From Zea mays (lineage: Eukaryota; Streptophyta; Magnoliopsida; Poales; Poaceae): a stretch of DNA of 64,000 bases. The position numbers and the translations under genes were made by a program. The stretch's first letter is position 1. The number at the start of each line of letters is the position of its first letter. The stretch is from positions 38,610,095-38,674,094 of the forward strand of contig NC_050097.1 in the NCBI RefSeq assembly GCF_902167145.1. Reading direction: 5' to 3'. Shown in pieces: positions 10,724 to 21,726 of the stretch. Under the pieces are notes generated by a model. The model ran no database searches. It saw nothing but the letters and a program-made list of their open reading frames with translations, and was not told where the DNA came from.

Positions 10724-11541
10724 TGCTAATTTGTGAATTCTTCTGCAGTCTGATGAAGATATGGAACTTGAACAATTTCACTGGTGTCATTGGAGTGTTC
10801 AATTGTCAGGGAGCTGGACAGTGGGTTTGGCCAGTTAAACAAACTGCTTATGTTCCTACCAACATAAACATAACTGGTCAGCTCTCACCGTCCGACGTAG
10901 AATCTCTCGAGGAGATAGCTGGTGATGACTGGAATGGGGAGACTGCAGTATATGCTTTCGGTTCATGTAAATATTGTTGGCTGACTGTTTCTTTCTAACA
11001 ATCCCATCGTACCACTATACTATCAGTGACTGATTAGCCATCTGTTTTGTCTCCCAGGTTCTCTTTCAAGGCTTCAGAAACACCAAAGTTTGGAGGTGTC
11101 ACTGTCTACTATGACATGTGAGATCTACAGCATTTCACCAATAAAGGTCAGAACTTCAGATTACTTTCCACTCCCTCCCTTCTTACATGTATTCCACATT
11201 GTAAATATTAAGTTTTTACAGACATTCTTTGCTTCTTGCACCAGATTTTCAGCGAAGTCGTCCAGTTTGCGCCTCTTGGACTGATCGACATGTTCAACTC
11301 CGGTGGTGCACTTGACAATATTTCAAGCGTTGCAGATTCTTCAGCTACGACAGTTCATATAAGATGCCGAGGACCAGGGCGGTTTGGGGCGTATTCAGAC
11401 ACCAGGCCAGAGCTTTGCAGAGTTGATGAACACGAAGTGGAGTTCACTCTTGCAGAGGATGGCCTCCTGACCTTTTACCTTCCCCCTTCTTCCTCCCAGG
11501 ACAACCTGAGACACGTTGAGATTGTCTACAAAGCATCATGA

Positions 11542-13173
11542 ACGACATTTACCCTTATGATTCTTACGCTCCAGCATGCAATTTCTGGCGTGCTCTTCAG
11601 TAACCACCACACATGCACATTGACATGATGTAACAAAGAACCCATTTTGTTGGATTTGACTGTGTATGCTGTGCTGCAAATACCTGTTTTATACGATTGT
11701 TCTGCACCTGGACTGCTATAATTTGATTGAGATGGTATAGTTTTTTTAGATAAAAGATGGACATGGTATTTGAATTATTGAGATCCATTTTTAACCTGAT
11801 GCCTTACTAAATACTGTCAGGCTGCCCCAACGTGAACTTGTCAAACCTTTTGGAGTCTGATTAAATTGATAGAAAAGAACATCTTAGTCAAACCTTTTGA
11901 AGTCTGATTAAATTGATAGAAAAGAACACCGAGATTTATGTCTCAAATAAGCAAATGCTATAAGAATATGCCTTTCATATGTACGTCTATATAATACTAG
12001 TGGTGAGTTAGGAACAGGATGAGGATCTCCTGTCAAAAGCCCAAAATCTTACCAGCCAAAAATCGAAGGGACAAATTTAATATCGTCTACGGTGTCAATA
12101 AGTTAAGATTAGCTTATCTCCTTTTGAAACTCTAAAAACAGTGCAGAGAACAATAAAGCTACCCAACTTCCAAACGCCAAAGGACCAGAATTAAATTTAT
12201 CAGAATTGGCAGGGGCCGCGCGAACGCGTACCCCCTCTACCACAAATTATGACGTCCACTCTCCCACTTGGGGAGATGGTAAGCCAGCGCACCCGCCATG
12301 TGCAATGCAGGCCACTGACCTAGGCCACTGGGCTTCTTGATCCCTAGTCGACCCCGTCCAGGTAAGTATGGAGCAATGGAGCACGGAGCGCTCATCTTAT
12401 AGCGCGAGCTCGTGGCGCGTCTGCCTTCGCCTGGCGAGGTGGTGCTAAATCCTGAGACCGAACGAAACGCGTTCTGCACTTGTGCGCGCTGCTGCTTGAG
12501 TTCTCGTGGGCCACTGCTTGTAGTCCATGGACCTTTAACCTCGAGCCCAACATATTTTCCTTTTCCGTGTTTGGAAACAACCGGACTGCGAGCTGCAATG
12601 GACTGGACCCGGTTAGGCGTGAAATTAGAGCCTTTTGAGAGTGCAATTATTATCCGTGCCCTATAACAATGTTTTACTGTTCTTCAACAGCTTCAAATCC
12701 GAAGTTCATCCCTTAGTTTTTTCTTTTCTATTTTATTAAAAAAAATCAAACAAGTTCGCCACTGCTATGTATGTTTCATGTGATCATTAGGTTGTATAGT
12801 GAACTCTCTAGTAATCGGGGCCAGGCTAAAAAAAAAGGCAGCATAGTACCAGGGATTAACAAGGACGCATGTTGCCAAAAAAAGAAAAAGAAATCGCAGA
12901 TCACTACTACATCTCATCACAGTCCGTGTCGTTACACAGGAAATACATGTAGTGCTCCTCAAGCGAGGCAGTGCATCTTGCTCTCTTGTTAGATGAGAGC
13001 TGGACTCCCTAAACCTCTGGACACGCAGTTTGTTGTAGGCTTCCATGTTGAGATCCGAGGCCAGGAAGAGCTCGCCTCCACCTCGGCGACGCGTTCGGCC
13101 GAGGAGGAACGGCCTAGCAGCATCTTCTCTGCTGAAGTCGTCCTTGACGACGTGTGCTCCTTTTCGAGCCTCT
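11542..13173. other. Intergenic DNA downstream of GH36 copy 2
   Basis: This is the unit B counterpart of 211-1839, with the same tandem repeat (11840-11929) and GC-rich stretch (about 12217-12660). No gene is supported. Confidence 0.6.
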
Positions 13174-14233
13174 TCATGAAGGATCTGATGACACCTGAAT
13201 ATGGTGGACTATGACCTCAACGTTCTCGTCCTTAACAAAAGCTAGGTCGCCTACCCCAGTAGCTAAAGGCACTCATGATTCTTGTAACCTATGAAATAGC
13301 TGTAGTGCTAATAGGTAACAACGGCTTACCCGAGTAAGGCCCTGTTCGTCTTGTGCCAATCTATAAGGATTGAGGGGGATTAAATCCTCTACAAGTCAAA
13401 ATCCTCTCCAATTCTTTCCAATCCCCCTCAATCACTATGGTTTTGGGATCAAACGAACATGGCCTAAGGGCCTCAATTTCCCGTCTTAGCCAGGTTTGAA
13501 GCCAAATTTTCTTCCGGAGATATCTTTGTTGCTCCCAGTATTGCTGCACACCATAAATGTTGCTTGTGGTCTCTAGTTAATTCAGCAAGCATAAGTCTTA
13601 CATAACAAGTGAGGCACATAGAATTCTGATGTAGCATACAGAAAGGTGAAAGGGGGAAAACAGATTGGCATAATACCTTTTATGTTATAGAATTATGACA
13701 CCAACTCGTGTGCATCTGAAAGACGCCTGCACCAGGAGGAAAGGGGGATTAGTATACTTCTTCACATATGCAATAATAAGTTATAAGTTTGTGCATGCAG
13801 ATAGCCTCCATCCAGCAACCAAATGAATGGTTGCTTGTGGATATGGGCTACAGGGTGCACATGTAATCACTGAAAGCAGCCGTTTCTCTCTACTCTGCTT
13901 TTTTGGTTGGTATACCAAAGTTACTTCTGCTATTGCCCAGTGAAGATTTTCTATTTATTTAATGAGCACAAGAGACATACAGAAGATTACCTTTTTAGTT
14001 AAAGTTCATGTAAATGCTTTCTTTTCTAGAAGAATAGAGTCAGTCTCTTTGCAGGCTACTGGTTATGAAGGATAGCCTTTGCCTTGTTCATTTACTGAAT
14101 ACTCACAATCATGCATAACTAGAGGGAGAGAAAAAACAAGAGAGGACAGGTACCTCTTCCTAGGTTCCTGATTTATGTACCACCGCTCAAATGATTCGCC
14201 ATCAAAAGCGTGTATGACGGATAGATTCTCAGT
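13174..14233 (-). pseudogene. Unidentified minus-strand gene remnant, unit B
   Basis: This is the unit B copy of the remnant at 1840-2900. The C-terminal exon-like block lies at 13174-13262 and the upstream block at 14154-14233, with the same splice signals and the same MITE between them. No change to the coding blocks was seen by eye. The family is not recognised. Confidence 0.48.
13338..13464. mobile_element. Tourist-type MITE, unit B
   Basis: This is the unit B copy of the TAA-flanked MITE (flanks 13335-13337 and 13465-13467). It was carried by the segmental duplication rather than inserted independently. Confidence 0.8.
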
Positions 14234-14752
14234 CTGCAAAACGCAAGAAGGTTACATCAGGTCATGACTTCAGCCCTAAGTCTGAGGCGAAAACAGATGG
14301 TCAAATCACTCGACCAACTACTGGTAAAGAATTAAGGGTACCTAGACTTAAGCAACAAATGGCAAAGGTGTTCACTTCACTCGACCAACTACTAATAAAG
14401 AATTAAGGTTACCTAGACTTTAGCAACAAATGGCAAAGGTGAAACTAACACATCCCAAATTTGTAGTTATTGTTCACAACTCAGAATGTTAATTGACAAC
14501 TTCTCCATTCTAATAAAATGACACCGGATTTTCAGAGGGTACTGGAACAATTTGCATTTCCACATGCTCTTAGTAATTGAACCATAGTTCATTCAAAAGA
14601 AATATCAATAATTGAACCACTTACATAGAGACCCACACGGTTTGACAAAGCATGCGCTTCAGGATGATAATAAAGCTGCTCAGAGTGAATATAAACTAGT
14701 GTTTGACGCGCGCCCTGCGCGCGCTGTTTTGTTAGCATCGTATCAAAATGTA

Positions 14753-14910
14753 CTCGCTCTGTCCCCTCCTCTATTCAAATATAATGTTTGTTTTAGCCTT
14801 TTGTTTTTATCTATATTCAAATGATTGATAATTGATAATGAATCTAGACACATATATAAAACATGAATCCATTAACATCCTAAAACGAATACTATTTTAG
14901 GACGGGAGAG
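14753..14910. mobile_element. Degenerate Stowaway-like MITE, unit B
   Basis: This is the unit B copy of the TA-flanked element described for unit A at 3420-3577. Confidence 0.62.
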
Positions 14911-15134
14911 TATATATATAAAAGAAGGATGGTATATACAGCAGTAAATACAACAATGACATTTCTTTTCTTTTTTTTACAAACAAACCGAAGATATGAT
15001 TATATATATATTTTTGTCCCAGTTCGAAGTTGTACATCATCTAAAATATATAAGTTGTAATGATCTGTTATCTTCATGAACCAGGCAGCCTTTGTATCTG
15101 TACACATGAAAATACACCACTGCGTCAAATGATA

Positions 15135-15353
15135 CTCCCTCCGTTCTTAAATATGATGCCGTTGATTTTTTTTAAACTTTGATCACTCGTCTTTTTCAAA
15201 GTATTTATTCGAAAATGTAAATTTTCAAGTAATGTCCAAACAACGATAAAACAAATCATAACAAAATAAATGATAATTTACAATTTTTTAATAAAACAAC
15301 TGGTTAAAGTTTTTTTTAAAAAGTCAATGGTGTCATATATTTAAGAACGGAGG
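15135..15353. mobile_element. Stowaway-type MITE, unit B
   Basis: This is the unit B copy. It differs from unit A only in homopolymer length. Confidence 0.82.
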
Positions 15354-15361
15354 TAGGACTA

Positions 15362-16014
15362 TGTTGGAAACCAAAAAGGGCCTCGCGGACGGTCCGGCCC
15401 TGAGGCCAGACGGTCCGCGGTCCGGACTGTCCGCGGTGGTGGCGCTGACGGTCCGCGCGTGCGCAGAGACAGTTATGGTTCCTAGTTTCTCGCGATATTT
15501 GTTACCTAAAACCGCGGGATTAACTTGGAAAACCGTTTGAAGCGGATCCAGACCTCCCCTTTATATAGATGAAGGGCTACGACCGATTGAAACCCCCAAC
15601 AATCGATCAAATCAAGTCTATTTCTCGTTTTTTACCTTACGCATTAGGAGTAGTTCTAGTTTAGCCCTAATTTAGTATTCCAATCCTCAAATTCTCCGCT
15701 TCTCTTCGACTCCACGTCGATTAGAGGAGTCTAGGTCGGTCTATCGAGCTTAGACAACACCTAGGATCTATCCTCCCTGACGGGGTCCCTCCCGGGAGAG
15801 AGATCCAGGCGCCGCCGGCGACCTTCGCCGCCCCTGCGCACGCGCGGACCATCCGACTTATAGGCGCGGACCGTCCGGCCGTCAGGCAGGGAGCCCAAGA
15901 CCCTGTACTAGGTCGCGGACCTTCCGGCCCCTGGCCGCGGACCGTCCGCACCTCTGCAGAGGGCACCGCCGCCGGTTCTCACGCAGTGATTGGCGCCCCA
16001 AAAAGGCACCAACA
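15362..16014. mobile_element. Solo LTR, unit B
   Basis: This is the unit B copy of the 653-bp solo LTR, with the same termini and flanks and only a few substitutions against unit A. Confidence 0.82.
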
Positions 16015-16341
16015 CACTAAATATGCAAATAACCCTTGTATTGTATCTGTACTAAACATGCATCATCAAATGGTAATAAACTACATCAAATGGTACTAAA
16101 CATGCGTCATGGCACCAACAGACTAAATATGCAAATAACCCTTGTATTGTATCTGTACTAAACATGCATCATCAAATGGTACTAAACTGCATCAAATGGT
16201 ACTAAACATGCATCGTCACGACTAGCAGATGTCTCAAATAACCAAGTTCTGTTTTCCATCTCTCACATTGCTACCAACATAGTACTTTAACTACACACCG
16301 TTCTAAATTATGTGAACAAAGCCCACTGTATGGTTTGTCGC

Positions 16342-17672
16342 TGAAAGTCGCCTAGAGGGGGCGGGGTGAATAGGGCGAAACTGAAATTCTCAAAAATAAT
16401 CACAACTACAAGCCGGGTTAGCGTTAGAAATATAAACGAGTCCGCGAGAGAGGGAGCAAAACAAATCGCAAGCAAATGAAGAGTGTGACACGCGGATTTG
16501 TTTTACCGAGGTTCGGTTCTTGCAAACCTACTCCCCGTTGAGGAGGCCACAAAGGCCGGGTCTCTTTCAACCCTTCCCTCTCTCAATCGGTCCCTCGGAC
16601 CGAGTGAGCTTCTCTTCTCAAATCACTTGGGAATCAAACTTCCCGCAAGGGCCACCACACAATTGGTGCCTCTTGCCTCAATTACAAGGAGTGTTTGATC
16701 ACAAGAAAGAATCAAGAAAGAAGGAAGCAATCCAAGCGCAAGAGCTCGAAAGAACACAAGCAAATCACTCTCTCTAGTCACTATGGCGTTGTGTGGAATT
16801 TGGAGAGGATTTGATCTCTTTGGTGTGTCTAGAATTGAATGCTAGAGCTCTTGTAGTAGTTAGGAAGTGGAAAACTTGGATGCAATGAATGGTGGGGTGG
16901 TTGGGGTATTTATAGCCCCAACCACCAACTTGACCGTTGGTGGAGGCCGTCTGTTTGATGGCGCACCGGACAGTCCGGTGCACACCGGACAGTCCGGTGC
17001 CCCCGCCACGTCACCAGTGCCGTTGGAAAATGACCGTTGGAGTTCTGTCTTCTGGGCCCGCCTTGATGTCCGGTGGCGCACCGGACATGCACTGTAGAGT
17101 GTCCGGTGCGCCTGCATGGGCGTGCCTGACCTCTGCGCGCGCTGGCGCGCAATAAATGCGCTGCAGGTAGCCGTTGGCGCCTGAAGTAGCCGTTGCTCCG
17201 CAGATGCACCGGACAGTCCGGTGTACACCGGACAGTCCGGTGAATTATAGCGGAGCGGCTGGAGTGAAAACCCGAGGCTGGTGAGTTCCTGAGGCCGTCC
17301 TTCCATGGAGCACCGGACATGTCCGGTGCACACCGGACAGTCCGGTGAATTATAGCGCGAGCGCCTCTGGAAATTCCCGAAGGTGACGAGTTTGAAACCT
17401 GAGTCATCTGGTGCACCGGACATGTCCGGTGGTGCACCGGACACTGTCCGGTGGCACACCGGACAGTCTGGTGCGCCAGACCAGAGGAGCCTTCGGTTGC
17501 TCCTTTGCATTTTTGTTGAACCCAACACTTGGTCTTTTTATTGGCTAAGTGTGAACCTTTGACACCTGTATAACTTATACACTAGAGCAAACTAGTTAGT
17601 CCAAAGATTTGTGTTGGGCAATTCAACCACCAAAATTATTTAGGAACTAGGTGTAAGCCTAATTCCCTTTCA
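16342..17672 (-). repeat. 3' LTR of the Copia element
   Basis: On the plus strand it starts TGAAAGTCGCC and ends CCCTTTCA. It differs from the right LTR by about nine substitutions and one indel in a G-run. A TATA-like box (TATAAATACC on minus) lies at about 16907-16916, and a palindrome cluster covers about 16960-17475. Confidence 0.93.
16960..17475. repeat. Palindrome cluster in Copia 3' LTR
   Basis: About nine copies of the near-palindrome CACCGGACAGTCCGGTG, some with an extra TG or CT at the centre, lie singly or in adjacent pairs. The same array is in the partner LTR at about 33345-33860. Confidence 0.9.
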
Positions 17673-17687
17673 ATCTCCCCCTTTTTG
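17673..17687 (-). promoter_or_regulatory. Polypurine tract of the Copia element
   Basis: On the minus strand AAAAAGGGGGAGATT abuts the 3' LTR start (TGAAAGGG). This is the expected primer for plus-strand DNA synthesis. Confidence 0.85.
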
Positions 17688-18470
17688 GTGATTGATGCCA
17701 ACACAAACCAAAGCAAATATAGAAGTGCATAATTGAACTAGTTTGCATAATGTAAGTGTAAAGGTTGCTTGGAATTGAGCCAATGTAACTACTTACAAGA
17801 TATGCATGGATTGTTTCTTTCTTATTTAACATTTTGGACCACACTTGCACCACATGTTTTGTTTTTGCAAACTCTTTTATAAATCCTTTTCAAAGTTCTT
17901 TTGCAAATGGTCAAAGGTAAATGAATAGGATTTTGCAAAGCATTTTCAAGATTTGAAATTTTCTCCCCCTGTTTCAAATGCTTTTCCTTTGACTAAACAA
18001 AACTCCCCCTAAAGGAGATCCTCCTCTTAGTATTCAAGAGGGTTTTGATATATCATTTTTAAAATACTACTTTCTCCCCCTTTTGAACACAATAGGATAC
18101 CAATTGATAAATACTCTTGGAAAACACTAAGTTTTTGAAATTGGTGGTGGTGCGGTCCTTTTGCTTTGGGCTCTCATACTCTCTCCCCCTTTGGCATGAA
18201 TCGCCAAAAACGGAATTATTAGAGCCCTCGAAGTATTTTCTCCTCCTTTGGTCATAAGATAAATGAATGAAGAGGATACCAAAGTTGGAGAGATGCACGG
18301 AGTGACGGCGAAGGTAGAGTAGTGGAGTGGAAGCCTTAGTCTTCGCCGAAGACTCCAATTCCCTTTCAATATACCTATGACTTGGTTTGAAATACTCTTG
18401 AAAACACATTAGTCATAGCATATACAAAAGAGACATGATCAAAGGTATATTTATGAGCTATGTGTGCAAG
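17688..18470 (-). other. Non-coding region between pol and 3' LTR of the Copia element
   Basis: No coding potential is seen. Four extra minus-strand GGGGGAG motifs (at about 17963, 18003, 18073 and 18182) repeat the core of the polypurine tract. Confidence 0.7.
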
Positions 18471-21400
18471 TTAGCAAAAGAAATTCCTAGAATCAAGAAT
18501 ATTGAGCTCATGCCTAAGTTTGGTAAAAGTTTGTTCGTCAAGAGGCTTGGTAAAGATATCGGCTAATTGATCTTTAGTGTTAATGTATGAAATCTCGATA
18601 TCCCCCTTTTGTTGGTGATCCCTAAGAAAATGATACCGGATGACTATGTGTTTAGTGCGACTATGCTCGACAGGATTGTCGGCCATTTTGATTGCACTCT
18701 CATTATCACATAGCAGAGGGACTTTGGTTAATTTGTAACCGTAGTCCCGCAGGGTTTGCCTCATCCAAAGTAGTTGCGCGCAACAATGACCTGCGGCAAT
18801 GTACTCGGCTTCGGCGGTGGAAAGAGCGACCGAATTTTGCTTCTTTGAAGCCCATGACACCAAGGATCTTCCCAAGAACTGGCAAGTCCCTGATGTGCTC
18901 TTCCTGTTAATCTTACACCCCGCCCAATCGGCATCCGAATAACCAATCAAATCAAATGTGGATCCCCGAGGGTACCAAAGCCCAAACTTAGGAGTATAAG
19001 CCAAATATCTCAAGATTCGTTTTACGGCCGTAAGGTGTGATTCCTTAGGGTCGGCTTGGAATCTTGCACACATGCAAACGGAAAGCATAATGTCCGGTCG
19101 AGATGCACATAAATAAAGCAATGAACCAATCATCGACCGGTATACCTTTTGATCCACGGACTTACCTCCCGTGTTGAGGTCGAGATGCCCATTGGTTCCC
19201 ATGGGTGTCTTGATGGGCTTGGCATCCTTCATCCCAAACTTGCTTAGAATATCTTGAGTATACTTCGTTTGGCTAAGGAAGGTGCCCTCTTGGAGTTGCT
19301 TCACTTGAAATCCTAAGAAGTACTTCAACTCCCCCATCATAGACATCTCGAATTTCTGTGTCATGATCCTACTAAATTCCTCACAAGTAGATTCGTTAGT
19401 AGACCCAAATATGATATCATCAACATAAATTTGGCATACAAACAAATCATTGTCAAGAGTTTTAGTGAATAGAGTAGGATCGGCCTTGCCGACTTTGAAG
19501 CCATTTGCAATAAGGAAATCTCTAAGGCATTCATACCATGCTCTTGGGGCTTGCTTTAGCCCGTAAAGCGCCTTAGAGAGCTTATAGACATGGTTAGGAT
19601 ACTCACTGTCTTCAAAGCCGGGAGGTTGCTCAACATAAACCTCTTCCTTGATTGGTCCGTTGAGGAAGGCACTTTTCACGTCCATTTGATAAAGCTTAAA
19701 GCCATGGTAAGTAGCATAGGCTAATAATATGCGAATTGACTCAAGCCTAGCTACGGGTGCATAGGTTTCACCGAAATCCAAACCTTCGACTTGGGAGTAT
19801 CCTTTGGCCACAAGTCGAGCTTTGTTCCTTGTCACCACACCATGCTCATCTTGCTTGTTGCGGAAGACCCATTTGGTTCCTACAACATTTTGGTTAGGAC
19901 GTGGAACTAAGTGCCATACCTCGTTCCTTGTGAAATTGTTGAGCTCCTCTTGCATCGCCACCACCCAATCCGAATCTTGTAGTGCTTCCTCTACCCTGTG
20001 TGGCTCAATAGAGGAAACAAACGAGTAGTGCTCACAAAAATGTGCAACACGAGATCTAGTAGTTACCCCCTTATGAATGTCGCCGAGGATAGTGTCGACG
20101 GGGTGATCTCGTTGTATTGCTTGGTGGACTCTTGGGTGTGGTGGCCTTGGTTCTTCATCCTCCTTGTCTTCATCATTTGCATCTCCCCCTTGATCGTTGC
20201 CGTCATTTTGAGGTGGCTCATCTTCTTGGTCTTCTTGTTCAACATCTTGAGTCTCATCCTCAACTTGTGTTGGTGGAGATGCTTGCGTGGAGGAGGATGG
20301 TTGATCTTGTGCATGTGGAGGCTCTTCGGATTCCTTAGGACACACATCCCCAATGGACATGTTCCTTAGCGCTATGCATGGAGCCTGTTCTTCACCTATC
20401 TCATCAAGATCAACTTGCTCTACTTGAGAGCCGTTAGTCTCATCAAACACAACGTCACAAGAAACTTCAATAAGTCCTGAGGACTTGTTAAAGACTCTAT
20501 ATGCCCTTGTGTTTGAGTCATATCCTAGTAAAAAGCCTTCTGCAGTTTTAGGAGCAAATTTAGATTTTCTACCTCTTTTAACAAGTATAAAACATTTGCT
20601 ACCAAAAACTCTAAAATATGAAATATTTGGCTTTTTACCGGTTAGGAGTTCATAGGATGTCTTCTTGAGGATTCGGTGTAGATACAACCGGTTGATGGCG
20701 TAGCAAGCGGTGTTGACCGCCTCGGCCCAAAACCGATCCGAAGTCTTGTACTCATCAAGCATGGTTCTTGCCATGTCCAATAGAGTTCGATTCTTCCTCT
20801 CCACTACACCATTTTGTTGTGGGGTGTAGGGAGAAGAGAACTCATGCTTGATGCCCTCCTCCTCAAGGAAGCCTTCAATTTGAGAGTTCTTGAACTCCGT
20901 CCCGTTGTCGCTTCTAATTTTCTTGATCCTTAAGCCGAACTCATTTTGAGCCCGTCTCAAGAATCCCTTTAAGGTCTCTTGGGTATGAGATTTTTCCTGC
21001 AAAAAGAACACCCAAGTGAAGCGAGAATAATCATCCACAATAACTAGACAGTACTTACTCCCGCCGATGCTTATGTAAGCGATCGGGCCGAATAGGTCCA
21101 TGTGTAGGAGCTCCAGTGGTCTGTCACTAGTCATGATGTTCTTGTGTGGATGATGAGCACCAACTTGCTTCCCTGCTTGGCATGCGCTACAAATCCTGTC
21201 TTTCTCAAAATGAACATTTGTTAATCCTAAAATGTGTTCTCCCTTTAGAAGCTTATGAAGACTCTTCATCCCAACATGGGCTAGTCGGCGGTGCCAGAGC
21301 CAACCCATGTTAGTCTTAGCAATTAAGCAAGTGTCGAGTTTAGCTCTATCAAAATCTACCAAGTATAGCTGACCCTCTAACATTCCCTTAAATGCTATTG

Positions 21401-21713
21401 AGTCATCACTTCTTCTAAAGACAGTGACACCTACATCAGTGAATAGACAGTTGTAGCCCATTTGACATAATTGAGAAACGGAAAGCAAGTTGTAATCTAA
21501 TGAATCAACAAGAAAAACATTGGAAATGGAATGGTCAGGTGAAATAGCAATTTTACCCAAACCTTTGACCAAACCTTGATTTCCATCCCCGAAAGTGATT
21601 GCTCTTTGGGGATCTTGGTTTTTCTCATATGAGGAGAACATCTTCTTCTCCCCTGTCATGTGGTTTGTGCACCCGCTGTCGAGTATCCAACTTGAGCCCC
21701 TGGATGCATAAAC
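18471..21713 (-). CDS. pol: Copia pol polyprotein (protease, integrase, reverse transcriptase, RNase H)
   Basis: The frame is open for about 1080 codons. Domains occur in Copia order: the protease motif [11 protein letters not shown] near 21685, the pre-integrase zinc region with HRRLAHVG and CSACQAGKQ, the integrase core with [15 protein letters not shown] and [10 protein letters not shown], the reverse transcriptase with YVDDIIFGS near 19410, and RNase H with YSDADWAG and STAEAEYIA. No stop or frameshift is evident, so it looks recently active. The frame is closed by a TAG directly upstream (21714-21716), in a TTTTGTAG-G context that resembles a splice acceptor. Gag is in a different frame. 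Confidence 0.95.
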   Translation of the reverse strand, partial: VYASRGSSWILDSGCTNHMTGEKKMFSSYEKNQDPQRAITFGDGNQGLVKGLGKIAISPDHSISNVFLVDSLDYNLLSVSQLCQMGYNCLFTDVGVTVFRRSDDSIAFKGMLEGQLYLVDFDRAKLDTCLIAKTNMGWLWHRRLAHVGMKSLHKLLKGEHILGLTNVHFEKDRICSACQAGKQVGAHHPHKNIMTSDRPLELLHMDLFGPIAYISIGGSKYCLVIVDDYSRFTWVFFLQEKSHTQETLKGFLRRAQNEFGLRIKKIRSDNGTEFKNSQIEGFLEEEGIKHEFSSPYTPQQNGVVERKNRTLLDMARTMLDEYKTSDRFWAEAVNTACYAINRLYLHRILKKTSYELLTGKKPNISYFRVFGSKCFILVKRGRKSKFAPKTAEGFLLGYDSNTRAYRVFNKSSGLIEVSCDVVFDETNGSQVEQVDLDEIGEEQAPCIALRNMSIGDVCPKESEEPPHAQDQPSSSTQASPPTQVEDETQDVEQEDQEDEPPQNDGNDQGGDANDEDKEDEEPRPPHPRVHQAIQRDHPVDTILGDIHKGVTTRSRVAHFCEHYSFVSSIEPHRVEEALQDSDWVVAMQEELNNFTRNEVWHLVPRPNQNVVGTKWVFRNKQDEHGVVTRNKARLVAKGYSQVEGLDFGETYAPVARLESIRILLAYATYHGFKLYQMDVKSAFLNGPIKEEVYVEQPPGFEDSEYPNHVYKLSKALYGLKQAPRAWYECLRDFLIANGFKVGKADPTLFTKTLDNDLFVCQIYVDDIIFGSTNESTCEEFSRIMTQKFEMSMMGELKYFLGFQVKQLQEGTFLSQTKYTQDILSKFGMKDAKPIKTPMGTNGHLDLNTGGKSVDQKVYRSMIGSLLYLCASRPDIMLSVCMCARFQADPKESHLTAVKRILRYLAYTPKFGLWYPRGSTFDLIGYSDADWAGCKINRKSTSGTCQFLGRSLVSWASKKQNSVALSTAEAEYIAAGHCCAQLLWMRQTLRDYGYKLTKVPLLCDNESAIKMADNPVEHSRTKHIVIRYHFLRDHQQKGDIEISYINTKDQLADIFTKPLDEQTFTKLRHELNILDSRNFFC

Positions 21714-21726
21714 CTACAAAACAAGT

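Larger units (their letters stand above)
1..11331. repeat. Tandem segmental duplication, unit A
   Basis: Position 1 corresponds to position 11332, and colinear identity continues with offsets of 11331 to 11334 through the gene tail, intergenic DNA, MITEs and solo LTR up to about 5006. From there the matching partner in unit B is displaced to 34063 by the nested retrotransposon. By eye there are roughly ten substitutions in the first 5 kb (about 0.2%) plus a few homopolymer indels, so the duplication or its homogenisation is recent. Confidence 0.95.
7852..11541 (+). pseudogene. 5'-truncated SIP1-like GH36 alpha-galactosidase/galactosyltransferase gene, copy 2
   Basis: Nine exons join in frame with consensus GT-AG introns: 7852-7959, 8036-8143, 8231-8641, 10042-10183, 10266-10333, 10449-10583, 10749-10966, 11058-11146 and 11245-11541, about 525 codons. 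Recognisable GH36 stretches are PPRFLIIDDGWQ, CVYMWHALLGYWGG, the DGVKVDVQ segment with the expected nucleophile Asp, CMSHNSDSIF and FIPDWDMFH. Plant SIP1/alkaline alpha-galactosidases are roughly 750-770 residues, so about a third is missing from the N terminus and no start codon is identifiable. The enzyme family acts on galactinol and raffinose-type sugars. Against copy 3 it has Tyr for Asp (YNYQRS), Ser for Pro and Phe for Cys (LIFCMSH). It is either a truncated duplicate or has unseen distant 5' exons. Confidence 0.85.

Noticed and set aside
16860..17528. A 222-codon minus-strand open frame with repeated HRTVRC/PDCPV-like peptides
   Set aside because: The frame stays open only because the LTR palindromes are repeated. 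The same peptides appear in several frames and on both strands of every palindrome cluster.
20063..20369. Open frames opposite the Copia pol gene
   Set aside because: They are shadows of the acidic linker between integrase and reverse transcriptase.
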